The notes under the pieces: model-generated
The model's input: only the letters and a program-made list of their open reading frames with translations
Told to the model about the DNA's origin: nothing
The model's database searches: none
Shown here: positions 58,673 to 64,000 of the stretch, piece by piece
Numbering within the stretch: the stretch's first letter is position 1
Layout: the number at the start of each line of letters is the position of its first letter
Position numbers and translations under genes: made by a program
Origin: Streptomyces venezuelae ATCC 10712
GTDB taxonomy: Bacteria > Actinomycetota > Actinomycetes > Streptomycetales > Streptomycetaceae
Direction: 5' to 3'
NCBI RefSeq assembly: GCF_008639165.1
Contig: NZ_CP029197.1
Coordinates: forward strand, 3,410,001 to 3,474,000
Length of the DNA stretch: 64,000 nt

Positions 58673-59614
58673 GTGCAGCGAAAGAGGTACGCCCCCGGCC
58701 GCACCGGGTCCGCAGCTCGTACCGCCGTCGTCCTCGCACTCGGCCTCGGCCTCGGGACCGGCCTGACCGGATGCTCCGCCGGCACCCCCGCCGACGACAT
58801 CGCGGTCGACGCCAAGGCCGGCCCCGCCGCGCCCGTCGCACCCCCGGGCCGCTACCGCACCCTCTTCGAGCCCTGCGGCGCCGTCCCCCAGGCCACCCTC
58901 AAGGACCTGCTCCCGGGCGCCGCCGCACTCCCCGACGCCGAGCGCGACCGGGCCTACCGCGGCGCCGCCGCCGTGACGTACGACACCGACCGGCGCGTCG
59001 GCTGCAGCTGGAAGGCCGACTCCCCGGACACCTCGCACCGGCTCACGCTGGACATCGAGCGGGTGGTCTCGTACGACACCACCGTCAGCGACGCCGACCG
59101 CGCCCAGGAGGTGTACGTCCGCAAGCAGCTCGCCGCGGGCATCCCGGTGCCGCCGACCGCCCCGCCCACGACGGCCCCGACGCCGAGCACCCCGCCGGCG
59201 TCCGGGCAGACCCCGGGCAAGACCCCGCCTGGCACCGCCCCGACGCCCAAGGACCCGGAGGCCACGACGCCCCCCGGCACCACCCCCGCGGCCGGTGCGG
59301 CGGCCGGCTCCGGCGCCCCCACCGGCACCTCCCCCGCCGCGCCCGGCACCCCCGGCACCCCCGGCGCCACCGGCCTGGAACCCCGCGTCCTCGACGGACT
59401 CGGGGACATCGCCTACCTCGACGACGTCCTGAGCAAGGTCGGCGGGAGCGGCAAACAGCGCGCCGTGAGGGTGGTGTTCCGCACATCCAACGTCATCGTG
59501 ACCGTCTCCTACCAGGAGCAGACCACCGGCTCCGCCGAGGCTCCCGACAGCGCGGAACTGCAGGAAAAGGCCCGGAATCTGGCCCGTCTGCTCGCCGAGC
59601 GCCTGGAGGAGTAG
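58673..59614 (+). CDS. Lipoprotein with DUF3558-like domain and Pro/Thr-rich linker
   Basis: 313 residues from GTG 58673 (GGGAGAAGGGA upstream). Lipobox LTGC (Cys34). Residues 60-150 contain a DUF3558-like pattern (LFEPCGAVPQATLKDLL ... VGCSWKAD) with two cysteines. A Pro/Thr/Ala-rich linker (about 160-235) precedes a second compact domain with RVLDGLGDIAYLDDVL. An envelope lipoprotein of unknown function; the downstream gene is related. Confidence 0.82.
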   Translation: MQRKRYAPGRTGSAARTAVVLALGLGLGTGLTGCSAGTPADDIAVDAKAGPAAPVAPPGRYRTLFEPCGAVPQATLKDLLPGAAALPDAERDRAYRGAAAVTYDTDRRVGCSWKADSPDTSHRLTLDIERVVSYDTTVSDADRAQEVYVRKQLAAGIPVPPTAPPTTAPTPSTPPASGQTPGKTPPGTAPTPKDPEATTPPGTTPAAGAAAGSGAPTGTSPAAPGTPGTPGATGLEPRVLDGLGDIAYLDDVLSKVGGSGKQRAVRVVFRTSNVIVTVSYQEQTTGSAEAPDSAELQEKARNLARLLAERLEE

Positions 59615-59744
59615 CCGCCCGCATCCGCTCCGTGAGCGGACGGCGACCACGTAACGTGTCGGCGTACCCGTGGCCCCACGCCGTGGCCGTACACGTGGCC
59701 GCCGGACCACCGGCCGGACCGTACGACAAGCGACTGAAGGAACC

Positions 59745-60482
59745 ATGCAGCGAACAGCCCCGCGACTCACCCGCATACTCGCCTGCGCCGCCGTCCCGGT
59801 GATGCTCGTCGTCGCCGGCTGCTCCTCGGACTCCGGCGACAGCGGCTCCGGCGCCACGGGATCGAAGGACAAGGCCTCCGCTTCCGCGTCGGCCACCCCG
59901 TCGCCCTCCGCGACGACGAAGAAGGTCGAGCCCGCGAAGTTCGCGAAGCTGCCCGAGGCCTGCAAGGCGATCACCGCCAAGGAGACGGGCGCGCTCGTGC
60001 CCAAGGCGAAGAACAAGAACGGCACGCCGGCCCCGTCCACCGACCCGGCGAGCCGTGGCGGCTGCTCGTGGAACGGCCTCGACGACAAGGGCGTGAAGGG
60101 CTCTCAGTACCGCTGGCTCGACGTGTCCTTCTACCGCTACGACTCGGACGCGGCCCTCGGCAGCGGCCAGGAACGCGCGCAGGAGAACTTCGCCAAGGAG
60201 CTCGCCAAGATCGAGCAGACGCCGGGCGCCAAGCAGCCGGTCACCAAGTCGGTCAGCGGTGTCGGAGACGAGGCGAAGACCGTCGCGTACCAGCTGCGCA
60301 AGACCGACGAGGACTTCGTCTACGGCTCGGTCGTGGCGCGCACCGGCAACGTCCTGGTGCTGCTCTCGTACAACGGCGCCGGGTACGCGGGTGCGGAGAC
60401 CCCGAGCGCCAAGAACGTCATGGACGGCGCCCTCACGGCGGCCAAGGAGGCCGTCGCCGCGGTCGCCGCAGCCAACAAGTAG
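59745..60482 (+). CDS. DUF3558-family lipoprotein
   Basis: 245 residues: lipobox VAGC (Cys26), a Ser/Ala/Lys linker to about 65, then a DUF3558 domain with CKAITAKETGALVPKA and GGCSWNGLDD, whose two cysteines likely pair. The end VLLSYNGAGYAGAETPSAKNVMDGALTAAKEAV is helical. A paralogue of the upstream lipoprotein without the second domain. AAGGAACC precedes the ATG. Confidence 0.85.
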   Translation: MQRTAPRLTRILACAAVPVMLVVAGCSSDSGDSGSGATGSKDKASASASATPSPSATTKKVEPAKFAKLPEACKAITAKETGALVPKAKNKNGTPAPSTDPASRGGCSWNGLDDKGVKGSQYRWLDVSFYRYDSDAALGSGQERAQENFAKELAKIEQTPGAKQPVTKSVSGVGDEAKTVAYQLRKTDEDFVYGSVVARTGNVLVLLSYNGAGYAGAETPSAKNVMDGALTAAKEAVAAVAAANK

Positions 60483-60513
60483 TCACAAACCCGCGCACAG
60501 CGGCCCGTCCGCA

Positions 60514-60547
60514 CGGAGCCCGTCCCTCCCCCGAGGGCCGGGCTCCG
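60514..60547. terminator. Hairpin after the DUF3558 lipoprotein gene
   Basis: CGGAGCCCG (60514-60522) / CGGGCTCCG (60539-60547) with a 16-base loop, 32 bases after the stop. Confidence 0.6.
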
Positions 60548-60602
60548 CACACATGTGCCACTCTGTGCGCGCGGGATGTCGTTTGACGGGAGGGGATCGC
60601 GG

Positions 60603-61883
60603 GTGGCCGCGATGCAGCTGACACGCACACACCGAATACTCATCGGCCTCGTCATCGCCGGTGCGCTGATCATCGCGGGGATCGGATTCGCGGGTTCGTA
60701 CGCCGCCGTGCGCGAGCTCGCGATGAACAAGGGCTTCGGCACCTTCTCGTACTTCTTCCCGATCGGTATCGACGCGGGCATCTGTGTGCTGCTCGCCCTC
60801 GATCTGCTCCTCACCTGGCTGCGCATCCCGTTCCCGCTGCTGCGGCAGACCGCCTGGGTGCTGACGGCGGCGACGATCGCCTTCAACGGCGCGGCCGCCT
60901 GGCCCGACCCGCTGGGCGTCGGGATGCACGCGGTGATCCCGGTGCTGTTCGTCGTGGCCGTCGAGGCCGCGCGGCACGCCGTGGGCCGGATCGCGGACAT
61001 CACGGCCGACAAGCACATGGAGGGCGTCCGGCTGACCCGCTGGCTGCTCTCCCCGGTGCCGACGTTCCGGCTGTGGCGCCGGATGAAGCTCTGGGAGCTG
61101 CGCTCGTACGAGCAGGTGATCAAGCTGGAGCAGGAGCGGCTGATCTATCAGGCGCGTCTGCAGGCCCGTTTCGGCCGTAGCTGGCGCCGGAAGGCGCCGG
61201 TGGAGGCGCTGATGCCGCTGCGTCTGGCGCGGTACGGCGTCCCGCTGGCGGAGACGGCCCCGGCGGGCCTGGCGGCGGCGGGCATCGAGCCGGCCCTGCT
61301 GCCCCCGCAGCCTCAGGGGGCCGTGCCCCTGCTGCCCGCGCAGTCCCCGCTGCAACCGGCGCCCCAGGGGGCTCTGCCGCAGCAGCTGCCGCAGGGTCAG
61401 GGCCAGGCGCCCGGACAGGGCCAGGCACCCGGACAGGAGCAGGGACAGGTCCAGGGCCAGGTGCCCGGCGGGCCGGTGAACCACGAGAGCCCGTGGTTCG
61501 ACACGCAGCAGATCTCCTCGGAGACGTACGAGGGCACGTACAACCCCCAGATCGTGGAGGGCCTGGAGCCCACCCCGGTGCCGGTCCCGCAGGGGCCGGA
61601 GGACGTCCCGCCGCCGGGGCCTGAGGAGTTCGTCGAGTACCCCGAGTACGTGGAGGAGCAGCCGGAGCCCCTGGAGGTCGAGGAGTTCCGCGAGGTCGTC
61701 TACAAGCTGACCTGGGCGTACGCCGTGGAGCACGACCGGTTCCCGGAGGACGGGCAGCTGGCGGCCATGGTCGCCGACCACTACGGCGTCCAGCAGCTGC
61801 GCAACCCGGCCCTGCTCCAGCAGGTGATCCCCGGGATCCAGCAGCAGATCCAGCAGGACATGCAGGAGTACCGCACCCCCTGA
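60603..61883 (+). CDS. DUF2637 membrane protein (SpdB-like)
   Basis: 426 residues from GTG 60603 (GGGAGGGG seven bases upstream). Four membrane helices in the first 130 residues (ILIGLVIAGALIIAGIGFAG, FSYFFPIGIDAGICVLLALDLLL, QTAWVLTAATIAFNGAAAW, GMHAVIPVLFVVAVEAARHAV) match DUF2637. Next come a basic helical region, a Gln/Pro/Gly repeat (QGQAPGQGQAPGQEQG, about 270-290), and an acidic tail with a winged-helix-like end. DUF2637 proteins are spread-related on Streptomyces plasmids and also chromosomal; function here unknown. Confidence 0.85.
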   Translation: MAAMQLTRTHRILIGLVIAGALIIAGIGFAGSYAAVRELAMNKGFGTFSYFFPIGIDAGICVLLALDLLLTWLRIPFPLLRQTAWVLTAATIAFNGAAAWPDPLGVGMHAVIPVLFVVAVEAARHAVGRIADITADKHMEGVRLTRWLLSPVPTFRLWRRMKLWELRSYEQVIKLEQERLIYQARLQARFGRSWRRKAPVEALMPLRLARYGVPLAETAPAGLAAAGIEPALLPPQPQGAVPLLPAQSPLQPAPQGALPQQLPQGQGQAPGQGQAPGQEQGQVQGQVPGGPVNHESPWFDTQQISSETYEGTYNPQIVEGLEPTPVPVPQGPEDVPPPGPEEFVEYPEYVEEQPEPLEVEEFREVVYKLTWAYAVEHDRFPEDGQLAAMVADHYGVQQLRNPALLQQVIPGIQQQIQQDMQEYRTP

Positions 61884-61908
61884 CGCCCACGGCGGGACGG
61901 GGAGACGT

Positions 61909-61946
61909 GAAAGGGCCGCCACCCGGCACCGGGTGGCGGCCCTTTC
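61909..61946. terminator. Bidirectional terminator between DUF2637 gene and lysS
   Basis: A perfect 18-bp stem (61909-61926 with 61929-61946, GAAAGGGCCGCC...) with a 2-base loop CA; short A and T runs at its ends suit both directions. Confidence 0.9.
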
Positions 61947-61970
61947 GTCGTGCTCAGCTCACTCGCGCGC

Positions 61971-63695
61971 TCACGCGCCGAGCAGCTTCCGCACCCGGTC
62001 CGCGCCCACGGCGAGCAGCAGGGTGGGCAGCCGCGGCCCGGTCTCCCGGCTGACCAGCAGCTTGTAGAGCAGGGCGAAGAAGGCGCGCTGCGCCAGCTTC
62101 AGCTCGGGCGTCGGCTTGGCCTCCGGGTCGAGTCCGGCCATGACCTTCGGGACGCCGTAGACGAGCGTGGTGAGCCCGTCGAGCGACCAGTGGGTGTCGA
62201 GGCCCTCCAGGAGCAGCCGGAGCGACTCGCGGCCCTCGGCGTCCAGGGAGCCGAGGAGCTCGGTGTCCGGGGTGTCGCGGACGATGGTGCGCTGGTCGGC
62301 CGGGACCTGGCTGGTGATCCAGTTCTCGGCGCGGTCGAGCCGCGGCCGGACCTCGTCGAGGGAGGCGACCGGGTTCTCCGGGTCGAGCTCGGTGAGGATC
62401 CGCAGGGTCTGCTCGTCGTGGCCGGCCGTGATGTCCATGACCGAGGCGAGCGTGCGGTACGGCAGCGGGCGCGGGGTGCGCGGAAGCTCGCCGGCGGCCG
62501 TGCGGGCGGCGCGGGAGTGGGCGGCGGCGTCGGCGGGCAGCACGGAGCCGTCGGCGACCTTGGCCTCCAGCTTGTCCCACTCGTCGTACAGCCGCTGGAT
62601 CTCCTGGTCGAAGGCGATCTTGAAGGACTGGTTGGGCTTCCGGCGGGCGTACAGCCAGCGCAGCAGCGGGGCTTCCATGATCTTCAGCGCGTCGGCGGCG
62701 GTCGGGACGCCACCGCGCGAGGAGGACATCTTGGCCATGCCGCTGATGCCGACGAAGGCGTACATCGGGCCGATCGGCTGGACGCCGTCGAAGATCTCGC
62801 GGACGATCTGGCCGCCGACGACGAACGACGAGCCGGGCGAGGAGTGGTCGACGCCGGAGGGTTCGAAGATGACGCCCTCGTACGCCCAGCGCATCGGCCA
62901 GTCGACCTTCCAGACCAGCTTGCCGCGGTTGAACTCGCTGAGCTTCACGGTCTCGGCGAAGCCGCAGTTGGTGCAGGTGTAGGCGAGCTCGGTGGTCTCG
63001 TCGTCGTACGAGGTGACCGTGGTCAGGTCCTTCTCGCACTGCCCGCAGTACGGCTTGTACGGGAAGTAGCCCGAGGAGCCGCCGGAGCCGTCGTCCTCGC
63101 TCGCCGCGCCGGAGCCCTCCTCGGCCTCCAGCTCGGCCTCGTCGAGGGGCTTCTGCGACTGCTTCTTCGGCGCCTTCTTCGTCCGGTACTGGTCGAGGAT
63201 GGCGTCGATGGCGCCGCGGTGCTTCATGGCGTGCAGGATCTGCTCGCGGTAGGTGCCCGCGGTGTACTGCTCGGTCTGGCTGATCGGGTCGTACTCGACG
63301 CCCAGCTCGGCCAGCGACTCGACCATGGCGGCCTTGAAGTGCTCGGCCCAGTTGGGGTGGGGCGAGCCGGCCGGGGCCGGGACCGAGGTCAGCGGCTTGC
63401 CGATGTGCTCGGCCCAGCTCTCGTCGATGCCCTCGATGCCGTTCGGCACCTTGCGGTAGCGGTCGTAGTCGTCCCACGAGATGAGGTGCCTGACCTCGTG
63501 CCCGCGACGGCGGATCTCGTCGGCGACCAGGTGCGGGGTCATGACCTCGCGGAGGTTGCCCAGGTGGATCGGGCCGGACGGGGAGAGGCCGGAGGCGACG
63601 ACGACCGGTTTGCCAGGCGCACGTCGCTCCGACTCGGCGATGACCTCGTCCGCGAAACGGGAGACCCAGTCGGTCTCGGTGCTGCTCTGAGCCAC
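61971..63695 (-). CDS. lysK: Class I lysyl-tRNA synthetase
   Basis: 574 residues. HIGH-like HLGN (44-47) in PSGPIHLGNLREV and KMSKS-like KMSSS near 315 in GMAKMSSSRGG mark a class I enzyme, in contrast to the common class II LysRS. An insert with CGQC...CTNC forms a zinc ribbon, next to an acidic Ser/Asp loop (EEGSGAASEDDGSGGSSG). GTG start at 63693-63695 with AAGGAC upstream. Streptomyces carry this synthetase beside argS, as here; it charges tRNA-Lys. Confidence 0.93.
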   Translation of the reverse strand: MAQSSTETDWVSRFADEVIAESERRAPGKPVVVASGLSPSGPIHLGNLREVMTPHLVADEIRRRGHEVRHLISWDDYDRYRKVPNGIEGIDESWAEHIGKPLTSVPAPAGSPHPNWAEHFKAAMVESLAELGVEYDPISQTEQYTAGTYREQILHAMKHRGAIDAILDQYRTKKAPKKQSQKPLDEAELEAEEGSGAASEDDGSGGSSGYFPYKPYCGQCEKDLTTVTSYDDETTELAYTCTNCGFAETVKLSEFNRGKLVWKVDWPMRWAYEGVIFEPSGVDHSSPGSSFVVGGQIVREIFDGVQPIGPMYAFVGISGMAKMSSSRGGVPTAADALKIMEAPLLRWLYARRKPNQSFKIAFDQEIQRLYDEWDKLEAKVADGSVLPADAAAHSRAARTAAGELPRTPRPLPYRTLASVMDITAGHDEQTLRILTELDPENPVASLDEVRPRLDRAENWITSQVPADQRTIVRDTPDTELLGSLDAEGRESLRLLLEGLDTHWSLDGLTTLVYGVPKVMAGLDPEAKPTPELKLAQRAFFALLYKLLVSRETGPRLPTLLLAVGADRVRKLLGA

Positions 63696-63869
63696 GGTCG
63701 GTACGTCCTTCTTCCTGGTGGGGTTCTGCCTGAGGGCCCTGCGTGAGCCATTCTCCCAGACGAAAGAGGACTCTCCGGGGTTGTCCACAGGCGGGGAAAT
63801 CACGTTGCGCTCCCATGGGACACTTGACAAGCGAATTAGACCTGACGAACTCAACAGGAACGGAAGCTC

Positions 63870-64000
63870 ATGGCCTCGGTCCCTTCCCTCGCTTCGACCG
63901 TGCAGCAGCGCCTCGCGGACGGCCTCTCGGCAGCCCTGCCGGACGCCGCGTCCGCCGACCCGCTGCTGCGACGAAGCGACCGGGCCGACTTCCAGGCCAA
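63870..64000 (+). CDS. argS: Arginyl-tRNA synthetase, N-terminal part
   Basis: Starts at ATG 63870 after AACAGGAACGGAAG and runs off the window end after 43 codons: [20 protein letters not shown] then [21 protein letters not shown]. This matches the N-terminal Add-1 domain of ArgRS, and the divergent class I LysRS gene is its usual neighbour. Catalytic motifs lie outside the window. Confidence 0.85.
   Translation, partial: MASVPSLASTVQQRLADGLSAALPDAASADPLLRRSDRADFQA

Noticed and set aside
58499..60088. N-terminal extension of RtcB to 927 residues
   Set aside because: The added part runs opposite two lipoproteins with clear signals and contains only Gly/Ala/Arg-rich sequence. The ATG at 58498 gives a full-length RtcB.
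61950..63746. A 598-codon plus-strand frame over lysyl-tRNA synthetase
   Set aside because: Gly/Val/Arg-rich shadow; the synthetase motifs are on the minus strand.
1..64000. tRNA, rRNA genes and riboswitches
   Set aside because: No cloverleaf with a GTTCRANYC arm, rRNA signature or known riboswitch core was noticed by eye. A covariance-model search would be needed to exclude small RNAs.

Overview
The window looks like chromosomal DNA of a Streptomyces-type actinomycete. It has very high GC, G/C-ended codons, many TetR, LysR, MarR, AraC and GntR regulators, several GTG starts, Tat signals and lipoproteins. It also carries the late futalosine menaquinone genes, a resA-ccdA-resB-ccsB cytochrome c assembly operon, a class I lysyl-tRNA synthetase beside argS, and an hsp18/rheA pair. 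I see no rRNA, tRNA, CRISPR array, insertion sequence or prophage. Most genes read as core or shell genes. One region, about 9.7-14.3 kb, is clearly accessory.

Layout. 0.1-3.1 kb: a deazaflavin-dependent oxidoreductase and an acyl-CoA dehydrogenase, divergent from a thiolase-like gene; matching palindromes lie on both sides of the intergenic region. 3.2-9.3 kb: FAD monooxygenase, PNPOx-like enzyme, long-chain acyl-CoA synthetase with its TetR, and a dicarboxylate symporter. 9.7-14.3 kb: two UTRA/GntR-type genes divergent from a lasso-peptide cluster. A 43-residue precursor is followed by a translationally coupled cyclase, leader protease and GNAT acetyltransferase; the predicted core GQGGGQSEDKRRAYNC places it in the acetylated albusnodin family. 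14.3-21.4 kb: GNAT, AraC, then mqnE, an Lrp regulator, UbiX, MqnP and UbiD (menaquinone). 21.5-27.4 kb: LysR regulators, EamA transporter, Old Yellow Enzyme, yeast-type cytosine deaminase and a 2OG-Fe(II) oxygenase. 27.5-31.1 kb: a P-loop NTPase gene followed by a membrane-anchored periplasmic-binding receptor. 31.1-39.5 kb: cytochrome c maturation (system II), a deacetylase-like lipoprotein, histidine phosphatase and hemL. 39.8-55 kb: a KimA-like permease and a patchwork of small enzymes and regulators, including a TetR/FAD-monooxygenase pair with a 12-bp perfect palindrome. 55-57.2 kb: two DUF2267 genes and hsp18, divergent from rheA, with the TGTCATC-N5-GATGACA operator. 57.3-64 kb: rtcB, two lipoproteins, a DUF2637 membrane protein, lysyl-tRNA synthetase and the start of argS.

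The strongest item for follow-up is the lasso-peptide locus: its precursor gene is only 132 bp, there is no stand-alone RRE (B1) gene, no dedicated exporter is seen, and a UTRA-only regulator sits divergently upstream. Other items are the NTPase/receptor pair, a promoter with three LysR-type palindromes, candidate leaderless genes, and several enzymes lacking canonical catalytic residues. All coordinates and motifs were read by eye. Family names rest on recognised motifs and were not checked by database search.
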